Shown: positions 1 through 5,324 of the stretch, in pieces | How the letters are laid out: each line of letters starts with the position of its first letter | How positions within the stretch are numbered: the first letter of the stretch is position 1 | Virus record (IMG/VR): IMGVR_UViG_3300027898_000014 | Location: 1-51,498 of that record | Direction: 5' to 3' (one strand) | DNA from: a virus | DNA: 51,498 nt | Translations under genes and position numbers: made by a program | Notes under the pieces: generated by a model | What the model was told of the DNA's origin: nothing | What the model saw: only the letters and a program-made list of their open reading frames with translations | Databases searched by the model: none

Positions 1-55
1 TGAGCGCGAAGCCCCCGGTCGTTAAAACTGCCCAAGCGATGCGTAAGGCTTTCAT
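1..55 (-). CDS. N-terminal fragment of a small exported or membrane protein (cut by window edge)
   Basis: Only the first 18 codons are inside the window. They read MKALRIAWAVLTTGGFAL: a positively charged start followed by an uninterrupted hydrophobic stretch, as in a signal peptide or a membrane anchor. A ribosome binding site GGAG sits 6 nt before the ATG, inside the end of the preceding gene, so translation of the two is probably coupled. Nothing can be said of function. The cluster holds several other short exported or membrane proteins. Confidence 0.5.
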   Translation of the reverse strand, partial: MKALRIAWAVLTTGGFAL

Positions 56-58
56 GTC

Positions 59-394
59 TCACTCCTTTGGCGGTGGGGGAAGGGGGCGGGCAGGAGGCGA
101 TTTTGATCTGGCCCAAAACTGCACCCCGACAAGCCTCCCGTCGAACGCGCGCAGTTTATCAATGTAATGATGGACGCCGGGGAACAGCGGCTTTGCGACG
201 ATAGGGCAATCCTCGGTCTGGAATGATATGACCCCGATTTCGTCATTGACCAGCAACGTCGGCTCCGCTTCATGGGCGCGGAGTGCGGCGAGGATGTCGA
301 TGAAATGACTTTGAACAAGGCCTATGATAGCTTTCTCAGCATCGCTGCGTGTCAACTTCAATGCAACCTCAAACCTATCGCTAAGCTTTTTCAT
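59..394 (-). CDS. Hypothetical protein, 111 aa
   Basis: Unrecognised small phage protein. The ATG at 394 is preceded by AAGGAG in the 3' end of the upstream gene, and the two reading frames overlap by 14 nt, the usual tight packing of this operon. The N-terminal half (KKLSDRFEVALKLTRSDAEKAI) looks helical and amphipathic. The C-terminus is proline-rich (PPARPLPPPPKE). No cysteine pairs, membrane segment or known motif are seen. Function unknown. Confidence 0.6.
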   Translation of the reverse strand: MKKLSDRFEVALKLTRSDAEKAIIGLVQSHFIDILAALRAHEAEPTLLVNDEIGVISFQTEDCPIVAKPLFPGVHHYIDKLRAFDGRLVGVQFWARSKSPPARPLPPPPKE

Positions 395-632
395 GGTCGG
401 GCTCCTTCACATTCACGCGCCCTCTGAAGATCGTCACCGCTCCTGCGAGAGCAAGCGCCACCCATGTCGAACGCTGAAATTTATCCTTAGGGTCATCATC
501 GCCGGGATCGTCACCCGCGCGAAGCACTTCCCCGCCAGCGAGGACGCACCCGTTTTTGAGCATGACGCCGGTGCCTCCGTGTTGCACAAGCTTGGTGAGC
601 GCCAACGATTGCGCCTTAGTCAGCTTCTTCAT
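381..632 (-). CDS. Hypothetical protein with acidic linker and hydrophobic segment, 83 aa
   Basis: Reads from ATG at 632 (a GTG at 641 is an alternative start in the same frame). The ATG lies 5 nt past the stop of the gene upstream. The N-terminal KKLTKAQ..ALTKLV looks helical. A middle acidic stretch GDDPGDDDPKD is followed by STWVALALAGAVTIF, a possible short membrane-associated helix. The ribosome binding site is weak, so expression probably depends on coupling to upstream translation. Function unknown. Confidence 0.5.
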   Translation of the reverse strand: MKKLTKAQSLALTKLVQHGGTGVMLKNGCVLAGGEVLRAGDDPGDDDPKDKFQRSTWVALALAGAVTIFRGRVNVKEPDHEKA

Positions 633-637
633 GCCTA

Positions 638-853
638 TCACCCAATTTCGTCAGGGGCGACGCTTGCCCATCGTGCCGCAGCTTTGTTTTGTTCAGACAC
701 AGGATCATGCTTCCCTTCCGCGCTCACAATCGCCTCGCATTCGCGGAGGGCTTCGAGGCGCCATACACGACCGGCCAGCCGCTTTTTCCTTTGCGTTGCC
801 TGCGCCTCCACAATCAGCGCCTTGATTTAGGCGAGGGATGATTTGTCAGTCAT
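638..853 (-). pseudogene. Small gene interrupted by an in-frame TAA at codon 9
   Basis: An ATG at 853 overlaps the stop of the preceding gene (ATGACTGA), the coupling style used throughout this operon, but the frame meets TAA at 829-827 after MTDKSSLA. It then stays open for 62 further codons to a TGA at 640-638. The sequence straight after the stop, IKALIVEAQ, matches IKALITEAN in the 30-aa gene at 1799-1891, where the corresponding region reads ALSKIKALI. This shows that the frame was once continuous. A GTG at 811 could restart translation for a 57-aa product. Either a nonsense mutation, a sequencing error or a reinitiating gene. Confidence 0.5.
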
Positions 854-1043
854 CGTCGCCGTCCTCGCGTGTAAGGTCCAACGCCTCTTTTTGGGCAAAC
901 TGGCGTTCTTCTAGAAGCGCGATAATGAGCAAAAGCGATTTGCCTGGTTCGCTCGAAATCGACAACCGGCTAACCATGTCGTGCAAGACTGAAAGCGCGA
1001 TATCTGTCTCTTTGGCGATAGTTTTCAGTGTCTCTCGTTTCAT
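846..1043 (-). CDS. Hypothetical helical protein, 65 aa
   Basis: Short protein that looks wholly helical (MKRETLKTIAKETDIALS...), ending in the acidic tail EDGDDD. The ATG at 1043 is preceded by GGGAGG about 10 nt upstream, inside the junction repeat that also carries the end of the upstream gene. The stop overlaps the ATG of the interrupted gene downstream. No recognisable family. Confidence 0.6.
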   Translation of the reverse strand: MKRETLKTIAKETDIALSVLHDMVSRLSISSEPGKSLLLIIALLEERQFAQKEALDLTREDGDDD

Positions 1044-1076
1044 CCCTCATCCCTCCCCTAGCGCAACGCGGGCGCG
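1044..1076 (+). repeat. Gene-junction repeat, copy 1
   Basis: About 33 bp of the type CCCTCATCCCTCCCC followed by TAGCGC and GCGGGCGCG. Read on the coding (minus) strand it encodes the C-terminus RARxALGEG of one gene, its stop codon and the ribosome binding site of the next. Sister copies lie at 1483-1515, 1797-1826 and 2206-2238. Confidence 0.85.
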
Positions 1077-1409
1077 CATCGGCGTAGCTTTCCCGTCCGC
1101 GTAGACGATTGGACGAACGGCGTCTGCAAAGCGCACAAGCGCCTTGTCGTTGTCGCTCTTTTCGAGGGGCACTGCATAGGAATGGAACAACGCATCACAC
1201 GCTACAATCAGCCGCGCATTTTCCTCGCGGAGAGCGGTGATGGTGGCGCCCTGCTCGCTCGGCGGGTCATCCCACGTCGTATGCTCCAACTGCCCGTTAG
1301 GCCCTTTGCGAAAGCCTACGTTCGTGGCGCATTTGCAAGGCTTTTTATTCCCTTCGGCGGGTGCGTCACAACCCGAGCAATGCCAGACGAGGAATGAGGG
1401 GATTGTCAA
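1047..1409 (-). CDS. Modular protein: Cys-rich N-terminus plus shared coiled-coil segment, 120 aa
   Basis: I place the start at TTG 1409 because GGGAGG lies 5 nt upstream and the TTG overlaps the stop of the small gene before it (TTGA). The N-terminus holds four cysteines (HCSGCDAP...PCKC), a likely small zinc site. It is followed by LREENARL, a coiled-coil phrase that recurs in three neighbouring proteins. The last half, from CDALFHSYAVPLEKSDNDK to RARVALGEG, is nearly the same as part of the protein at 2209-2670. The mix of a private head with a shared tail points to segment exchange between neighbours. Function unknown; the coiled-coil organisation is loosely reminiscent of lambda Ea22-type accessory proteins. 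Confidence 0.6.
   Translation of the reverse strand: MTIPSFLVWHCSGCDAPAEGNKKPCKCATNVGFRKGPNGQLEHTTWDDPPSEQGATITALREENARLIVACDALFHSYAVPLEKSDNDKALVRFADAVRPIVYADGKATPMRARVALGEG
1075..1225 (+). repeat. Long direct repeat, copy A (pairs with 2440-2592)
   Basis: About 150 bp that recurs at 2440-2592 at roughly 80 percent identity by eye, including a perfectly matching run of more than 30 bases around 1170-1203. It encodes the CDALFHSYAVPLEKSDNDK segment and the preceding LREENARL in both copies. Nucleotide conservation beyond what the protein requires suggests recent duplication or recombination. Confidence 0.8.
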
Positions 1410-1480
1410 AAATACCTCCCGTAATTGCCGATCACAAACACGCAGATGATAGCGAACACGAACCAAAGAGCGCAGACCAT
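1406..1480 (-). CDS. Single-span membrane microprotein, 24 aa
   Basis: ATG at 1480 with GAGGGG about 8 nt upstream, stop TGA at 1408-1406. The product begins MVCALWFVFAIICVFVIG and ends NYGRYF, essentially one transmembrane helix with an aromatic, basic tail. Its stop overlaps the TTG start of the next gene (TTGA), and its last codons carry that gene's GGGAGG. Such tiny membrane proteins in phage early operons may act on host membrane complexes or lysis timing, but nothing in the sequence says which. It could also serve only to couple translation. Confidence 0.5.
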   Translation of the reverse strand: MVCALWFVFAIICVFVIGNYGRYF

Positions 1481-1482
1481 AT

Positions 1483-1515
1483 CCCTCACCCCTCCCCTAG
1501 CGCAGCGCGGGCGCG
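1483..1515 (+). repeat. Gene-junction repeat, copy 2
   Basis: Same 33-bp unit as at 1044-1076 (CCCTCACCCCTCCCC, TAGCGCAGCGCGGGCGCG), at the junction between the gene at 1486-1794 and the membrane microprotein gene at 1406-1480. Confidence 0.85.
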
Positions 1516-1794
1516 GGCCATTGGCGGCGCAACGTCATTCAATGCCTTGAAAAGCTCATGCCATGCTGCGTTTTTGTTGCTCGATGCAACAGCAGGAGGA
1601 ACAATGTCTTGGTTCGCATAACTAAGCATTGTCTGTGCCACACGCATTGCGTCGATGCACTTGTCTAAATCTGCCCGCAGCCGCGCATTTTCCTCGCGGA
1701 GGGCGGCAAGTTCAATTTCCGGCGCGCTGGCCGCTTCGCAGTTGGTGAATTTGTTGACTTCCGGTTTTTCTGTCGGCGTCATGTCGGGTGCCAT
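1486..1794 (-). CDS. Modular coiled-coil protein, 102 aa
   Basis: Start ATG 1794 with a GAGGAG-type site in the junction repeat. After a private N-terminus comes ELAALREENARLRADLD, the shared coiled-coil phrase with heptad-like leucines. A private middle follows, then the shared C-terminus ARARAALGEG. It resembles its neighbours only in these shared parts. No catalytic motif. Probably an accessory early protein; function unknown. Confidence 0.6.
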   Translation of the reverse strand: MAPDMTPTEKPEVNKFTNCEAASAPEIELAALREENARLRADLDKCIDAMRVAQTMLSYANQDIVPPAVASSNKNAAWHELFKALNDVAPPMARARAALGEG

Positions 1795-1796
1795 AT

Positions 1797-1826
1797 CCTC
1801 ACTCCTCTAGCGCAGCGCGGGCGCGA
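1797..1826 (+). repeat. Gene-junction repeat, copy 3
   Basis: Shorter variant of the junction unit (CCTCACTCCTCTAGCGC, then GCGGGCGCG), encoding RARAALEE, the stop, and the ribosome binding site for the gene at 1486-1794. Confidence 0.8.
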
Positions 1827-1891
1827 CGAAGGTCGGAAGCCGCTTCGTTCGCCTCCGTGATCAGCGCCTTGATTTTGGAGAGTGCGATCAT
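1799..1891 (-). CDS. Microprotein sharing the array C-terminus, 30 aa
   Basis: ATG at 1891 overlaps the stop of the upstream gene (ATGA). Product begins MIALSKIKALITEANEAA and ends DLRRARAALEE. A longer frame reaching up to 2035 overlaps the well-supported upstream gene and is less likely to be used. The N-terminal half matches the interrupted gene at 638-853 and the C-terminal half matches the shared RARAALGEG tail, so it looks like a minimal member of the modular family. Function unknown. Confidence 0.5.
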   Translation of the reverse strand: MIALSKIKALITEANEAASDLRRARAALEE

Positions 1892-2205
1892 GTTACATCC
1901 CCGCCTTGAATGAAGCCGTGCCAATGACCACTCGCGCTTACGTCTATTGATGGGGTGAGTGTGATTGTGTCGAAGGTTTCTCCCGTCCGCGTCCAAATCG
2001 GACGCCCCTTGAATTGATTGTCCCACCCGGCCCAAAGCCAGAGAATACCTTCATCAATAGGAGGGGCGAAGGGAACCGCTAGGCGCACTTCGCGGCAATG
2101 CGGACACAGGAACGATAAGCCAACGTCCCCGCGCTTTCCTTTTGCTTCCAGCGCGTCGCTGCGTTTGCCCGTAATCCATCTTGGTTCAAGGTCGGACAAT
2201 CTCAT
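1888..2205 (-). CDS. Small phage protein resembling DUF6527, 105 aa
   Basis: ATG 2205, ribosome binding site in the junction repeat. It has a CPHC zinc-knuckle-like pair near residue 35, a middle tryptophan-rich part (LWLWAGWDNQF), and a C-terminal signature WTRTGETFDTITLTPSID followed by GHWHGFIQGGDV. That ending is typical of small conserved phage proteins grouped as DUF6527, whose biochemical role is not established. Ends with ATGA overlap into the 30-aa gene. Family assignment is from memory of the motif. Confidence 0.6.
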   Translation of the reverse strand: MRLSDLEPRWITGKRSDALEAKGKRGDVGLSFLCPHCREVRLAVPFAPPIDEGILWLWAGWDNQFKGRPIWTRTGETFDTITLTPSIDVSASGHWHGFIQGGDVT

Positions 2206-2238
2206 CCCTCATCCCTCCCCTAGCGCTGCGCGGGCGCG
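2206..2238 (+). repeat. Gene-junction repeat, copy 4
   Basis: Same unit as the first copy (CCCTCATCCCTCCCC then TAGCGC and GCGGGCGCG), at the junction between the gene at 2209-2670 and the DUF6527-like gene. Confidence 0.85.
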
Positions 2239-2670
2239 ACGAATTTCCTGCGCTTCGTGGTTCAGCGCTAGGATAAACGGCGGCATCCCATGTTCGGCAA
2301 ATTGGGGTCGGTTCGCTTTGCCCCATTCGGTTTCAAAACGGACTTGATAATCGTTGGTCATAGCGATTGATCGGTCGAGCAGCCGCTTAAGTTCCCTTTC
2401 TCGCTTCGCCAGCCGCGCGTTTTCCTCGAATTGGCGGCGGGCGCGGATTAACGTTGCCTTTCCATCGGCATAAACGATTGGCCTAACGGCGTCAGCAAAG
2501 CGCAGAAGTGCTTTGTCGTTGTCGCTCTTTTCAAGCGGCACTGCATAGGAATGGAACAACGCATCACACGCTGCGATCAGTCTCGCATTTTCCTCGCGGA
2601 GGGAGGTGTTGGCGGCTCGCAATTGATCTATTTCAAACCGGCCAAAATCAGTCGCAGCGGTTTGCGTCAT
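2209..2670 (-). CDS. Modular coiled-coil protein, 153 aa
   Basis: Start placed at ATG 2670 (MTQTAATDFG), which has GGAG 6 nt upstream; a frame extending to 2748 overlaps the neighbouring gene. Order of segments: ANTSLREENARL coiled coil, then the CDALFHSYAVPLEKSDNDK segment shared with the gene at 1047-1409, a second helical segment EENARLAKRERELKRLLDR, a private part with HGMPPFIL, and the array C-terminus RRARAALGEG. This mosaic is the clearest case of segment sharing in the cluster. No enzyme motif; function unknown. Confidence 0.6.
   Translation of the reverse strand: MTQTAATDFGRFEIDQLRAANTSLREENARLIAACDALFHSYAVPLEKSDNDKALLRFADAVRPIVYADGKATLIRARRQFEENARLAKRERELKRLLDRSIAMTNDYQVRFETEWGKANRPQFAEHGMPPFILALNHEAQEIRRARAALGEG
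2440..2592 (+). repeat. Long direct repeat, copy B (pairs with 1075-1225)
   Basis: Second copy of the roughly 150-bp element, inside the gene at 2209-2670. In copy A the element abuts the junction repeat; in copy B it is separated from it by about 200 bp of unrelated coding sequence, so a segment has been inserted or lost between them. Confidence 0.8.
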
Positions 2671-2675
2671 ATCTC

Positions 2676-2951
2676 TCACTCCTTCATGTTTCGGATTGCG
2701 GCGGCGATTTTGATAGGCCCTTCGCCCCACAGAGCTATCTTCGCGCACCGCTCTTTCGTCTCGGCGGCGATGCGGGCGCGGTCAAAAATCCGTTCGGTCT
2801 TTTCGTTCTGCAATTCGACGGCTGATCGCCGGTAACCCTCGGCAACTTCCGCCAGCCGCGCGTTTTCCTCGCGGAGGGTGGCGATGGTGGCGTTCATTTC
2901 GGTGACAATGGCATCAAGCCTTTTGTCGGCCTCGGTCGGAACTAACGTCAT
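2676..2951 (-). CDS. Modular coiled-coil protein, 91 aa
   Basis: ATG 2951 with GGGAG upstream, just past the stop of the previous gene (a GTG 9 nt further up is less likely). It contains ATIATLREENARLAEVAEG, the common coiled-coil phrase, then ARIAAETKERCAKI, which is repeated almost exactly in the next protein (2957-3631), and ends IAAAIRNMKE versus LAAAIRAMGE there. Function unknown. Confidence 0.6.
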   Translation of the reverse strand: MTLVPTEADKRLDAIVTEMNATIATLREENARLAEVAEGYRRSAVELQNEKTERIFDRARIAAETKERCAKIALWGEGPIKIAAAIRNMKE

Positions 2952-2956
2952 ACCCC

Positions 2957-3631
2957 TCACTCCCCCATCGCGCGAATTGCGGCGGCGAGACTTTCCGCTT
3001 CCTCAAACCGCTCTTGACAGAGACAGTCTTGCCCACGAGCCGCTAGGCTGCACTCACCAACGCCCGTTTCTGGATCAGTCATGCCCATGTGGTCACAGTT
3101 TGAAAAAGCGTAAGCGGCGCGACGATCCAACACCTTCGCGCACCGCTCTTTCGTTTCGGCGGCGATGCGGGCAATGCGCGCGAGAGCTTCATCGCGTTCG
3201 GTGATTAGCTTCGTTCGTTCGGAAAGCTCCTCACGCCAGCCGGGCACGAACATATCCAGTTCAGTGCAACCAAAACCTCCACGGCAGTTGCGGCCTTCAA
3301 GGTCGATCAACGCATCTTGTCTGCCGTATTTCTTGCTGTAGGCGTCATATGCGCGAAGGTGCATTTCCCACGGGATGCCGGGAGAGTAGCCTTGCACAGG
3401 CGCGCGCTTGTCGTTGATCTTCACCAACTCCCCCGCCAGCCTGTCACGTTCGGCGCTGAGCGCGGTCAGTTCCTCGTAAACGACCTCTTGCCCGGTGCGA
3501 AAATTGTCGCGGCTTTCCGTCAGTTCCTCCACCCGCTCCAACAGCCAAAACAAATCGGCTCTCTCTTGCGATGCTTTCGGCGTCGCCGCCTCAAGCCGGG
3601 CGCGGATTTCTTCGATGCGATCTTTGCTCAT
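2957..3631 (-). CDS. Large modular coiled-coil protein with Cys-rich inserts, 224 aa
   Basis: ATG 3631 overlaps the stop of the upstream gene (ATGA); a GTG at 3640 is possible but not needed. The N-terminal third is helical (RIEEIRARLEAAT...LFWLLERVEELTESRD...LSAERDRLAGEL). The middle has GRNCRGGFGCTELD. The C-terminal part holds ARIAAETKERCAKV, shared with the preceding gene product, and a cysteine-rich stretch (SNCDHMGMTD, GECSLAARGQDCLCQ). The arrangement suggests a scaffold-like protein with metal-binding loops. No known family recognised. Confidence 0.6.
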   Translation of the reverse strand: MSKDRIEEIRARLEAATPKASQERADLFWLLERVEELTESRDNFRTGQEVVYEELTALSAERDRLAGELVKINDKRAPVQGYSPGIPWEMHLRAYDAYSKKYGRQDALIDLEGRNCRGGFGCTELDMFVPGWREELSERTKLITERDEALARIARIAAETKERCAKVLDRRAAYAFSNCDHMGMTDPETGVGECSLAARGQDCLCQERFEEAESLAAAIRAMGE

Positions 3632-3918
3632 GGCTGACACTCACAGGTCCAGTTAGTCGAACCGTCGATGCTCTGACATTGATTCGGAACCCAACAACGA
3701 TAGGCGCTCGTCAGGTCTTTCGCGCACATGAACATCGTCGTCGTCCCAGGTATAGTGACGAGCGCTCGATCCTTCGGACAAATGGGAAGTACGAGGTTCG
3801 TCGCGATGCCTTGCGAAGTGCTGTTGGGCGACAAAACTACGCCCTGCCCCAACGCCGCCCCGGAGAGCAGCAAGCCGAGGGCCATGGCTCCGGCGCGGAT
3901 TTTTTCTTTTCTCGCCAT
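3628..3918 (-). CDS. Secreted cysteine-rich protein, 96 aa
   Basis: Starts at ATG 3918 with GGAG upstream. Residues 1-25 form a classical signal peptide: basic MARKEKIR, hydrophobic AGAMALGLLLSGAALG, with a likely cut after the AxxLG region. The mature part has six cysteines, including CWVPNQCQS and WTCECQP at the end, consistent with disulfides in the periplasm. Function unknown; periplasmic phage proteins of this kind may act in exclusion or lysis. Confidence 0.6.
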   Translation of the reverse strand: MARKEKIRAGAMALGLLLSGAALGQGVVLSPNSTSQGIATNLVLPICPKDRALVTIPGTTTMFMCAKDLTSAYRCWVPNQCQSIDGSTNWTCECQP

Positions 3919-3987
3919 CGTCGTCTCCTAAAAGTCCCCGGCTATGCAGATCGTCTTCGTCGCCATCACGCGCCTCCTGTTGCTGGC

Positions 3988-4164
3988 TCATTTCTTCACG
4001 CAGACAGAAAATGAGTCTTCTCCAATTTTCTCGGCGATCGCCGCGCGGGCAGCTTCGCAATCTTCTCTCAGTATGAAGTCCACTGACCCGATTGCGTTTC
4101 CGTTCGAGCCGGTCCCCGCGCCCCAACCATGAATGATGATTATCAAGACCCAATATGTGTTCAT
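3988..4164 (-). CDS. Small exported or membrane-anchored protein, 58 aa
   Basis: The start at ATG 4164 is chosen because AGGAAAAGGGA lies just upstream and the ATG overlaps the stop of the previous gene (ATGA). The N-terminus MNTYWVLIIIIHGWG is hydrophobic, and the rest (DFILREDCEAARAAIAEKIGED..SVCVKK) resembles a small periplasmic domain with two cysteines. No family recognised. The following 70 bp to 3918 hold no convincing gene. Confidence 0.55.
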   Translation of the reverse strand: MNTYWVLIIIIHGWGAGTGSNGNAIGSVDFILREDCEAARAAIAEKIGEDSFSVCVKK

Positions 4165-4334
4165 GGTCCCTTTTCCTCTCTCAAGACGAGTATCAGCGCC
4201 CAAATTACGAAGACGAAACCGCCGACGATTAGGACTTTACGCGTGAAATCGTCCTCCCGCGCCGCGCCGATCCAAAGGCCTAACGCGAACAGCCGATACG
4301 TCGTCGCGGTTTCGTAGCGCGGGAGTGGTTTCAT
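4161..4334 (-). CDS. Single-span membrane protein, 57 aa
   Basis: Short gene from ATG 4334, directly after the TAA of the DUF4406 gene, to a TGA that overlaps the next start. The first 33 residues (KPLPRYETATTYRLFALGLWIG...) are basic to neutral, and LIVGGFVFVIWALILVL forms a clear transmembrane helix, followed by a charged tail REEKGP. It belongs to the run of membrane or exported microproteins between 1.4 and 4.3 kb. Function unknown. Confidence 0.6.
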   Translation of the reverse strand: MKPLPRYETATTYRLFALGLWIGAAREDDFTRKVLIVGGFVFVIWALILVLREEKGP

Positions 4335-4335
4335 T

Positions 4336-4683
4336 TTATTTTTCGCCTACGAAATGATGAGCGGCTTCAGTTTCGTCAAGCGTCAATAGGAGAAACATTT
4401 CATACCAAATGTCAAGCCCCAACGCCACGGCCAACGCATGTTCTGCTCTCGCGCCAGGGCTTTTTTCCCAGCCGGCAAGCATGAAAATCGCCTGAGCTTC
4501 ACCGCATATCCAAGATAAGTCGATTTGGAGGTTCGCTCTATAGGATCCTTGGTCGTGCTCCGCCGGGTTGAAGACAAAATGTCCCCACCGGCGGAGCTTT
4601 TCTGCTGCTTGGTGGAACGCGGGAAAATTCAAATCAGGCAAACCGCCCATCGGACCGGCGATGTAGATCTTTTGCGGGGCCAT
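4336..4683 (-). CDS. DUF4406 protein (deoxyribosyltransferase-like fold), 115 aa
   Basis: ATG 4683 with GGAGG upstream. Reads KIYIAGPMGGLPDLNFPAFH near the N-terminus, then FNPAEHD, and MLAGWEKSPGARAEHALA in the C-terminal half. This is the conserved pattern of DUF4406, distantly related to nucleoside 2-deoxyribosyltransferases, with the AGPM turn and the ExS-GA-xE nucleotide-side motif. In phages it usually lies among nucleotide metabolism genes, as here. Substrate not established; enzymatic role is inferred from the fold. Confidence 0.8.
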   Translation of the reverse strand: MAPQKIYIAGPMGGLPDLNFPAFHQAAEKLRRWGHFVFNPAEHDQGSYRANLQIDLSWICGEAQAIFMLAGWEKSPGARAEHALAVALGLDIWYEMFLLLTLDETEAAHHFVGEK

Positions 4684-4684
4684 C

Positions 4685-5266
4685 TCAATTCCTCCTAGCG
4701 ATCGCTGCATGGTCTGCGCAATAACGCGATTTTCCGTCGGAAGGAGCTCCGCAGAATTTGTGTTCTTTCGCGTGGAAAGGGCTGACAGGAAAACGGCAGG
4801 CCTTATCGGGAAGGCTGGCGAAATCGACGCCGCCGTCGAAGGAGACCTCGTCGACAGCGATCGCTAGCTTCGCAGCGCGCTTGATCGGGACATTGCGTTC
4901 TTTCGCTTTATGGAACCGCAGGCCGAGTCGGTGGCTCCGGCCCACAAGAGCGTTCCTGGACAAGCTGGAGTGTCCTTTTTCATAAAAAAGGACAAGAGCC
5001 TCGGCGGCCGACTTGCCGTCCTCGACGACTTTCCTTAAAAAGGCGTCCATTTCGGCTGTCCAGAAGAATTTATCTAATCGAAGTCCCATGCGGTGGCTCC
5101 GTCCTAAGATAGAATACCGCGTGATGTTTTGATAGCCCATTTTATTGAAAATGGAAGCGATTTCTTGGGCGGTTTTTTTCCCGACCGCGAGGTTCCGAAG
5201 TATAGTGTCCATTTCCCGTGTCCAGCGAAATTGAAGAAGCTCGCTAGGATCTAACCTTTTCGTCAT
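4685..5266 (-). CDS. GcrA-like transcription regulator with tandem DNA-binding domains, 193 aa
   Basis: GcrA is the alphaproteobacterial cell-cycle regulator that works with sigma70 holoenzyme at promoters carrying methylated GANTC. The N-terminal GcrA signature (W-T-x-E-M-D...GRSHRxGLR) occurs twice, at residues 15-63 and 69-117. The C-terminal GcrA pattern is present once: CRFPV (157-161), then FCG (171-173) and YCADH (182-186), with cysteines and histidine probably organising the sigma-binding part. Host GcrA has a single N-terminal unit. Start ATG 5266 follows AAGGAAA. A motif-type promoter lies at 5291-5320, so this gene begins its own transcription unit and may drive the downstream small genes. 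Expected role: redirecting host RNA polymerase. Confidence 0.8.
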   Translation of the reverse strand: MTKRLDPSELLQFRWTREMDTILRNLAVGKKTAQEIASIFNKMGYQNITRYSILGRSHRMGLRLDKFFWTAEMDAFLRKVVEDGKSAAEALVLFYEKGHSSLSRNALVGRSHRLGLRFHKAKERNVPIKRAAKLAIAVDEVSFDGGVDFASLPDKACRFPVSPFHAKEHKFCGAPSDGKSRYCADHAAIARRN

Positions 5267-5290
5267 TTGGATTTCCTTAGACCGAAGGCG

Positions 5291-5320
5291 AACATATCCT
5301 GTCCGCCCTCATTTTGTAAA
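5291..5320 (-). promoter_or_regulatory. Leftward promoter of the GcrA-like operon
   Basis: On the minus strand GGCTAAAGGGTTTACA places TTTACA (5320-5315) as a -35, with TATGTT (5296-5291) 18 bp downstream as a -10. The expected start lies about 18 nt before the ATG at 5266. The GGGTTTACA core belongs to a motif repeated upstream of several leftward genes. Confidence 0.5.
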
Positions 5321-5324
5321 CCCT

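Noticed and set aside
1044-2592. CRISPR-like array
   Set aside because: The repeats lie inside and between coding frames, are irregularly spaced and encode protein C-termini; spacers are genes, not short unique sequences.
3919-3987. 12-codon frame MATKTICIAGDF between two secreted-protein genes
   Set aside because: An AGGAGG stands upstream, but the frame is too short to separate from chance.
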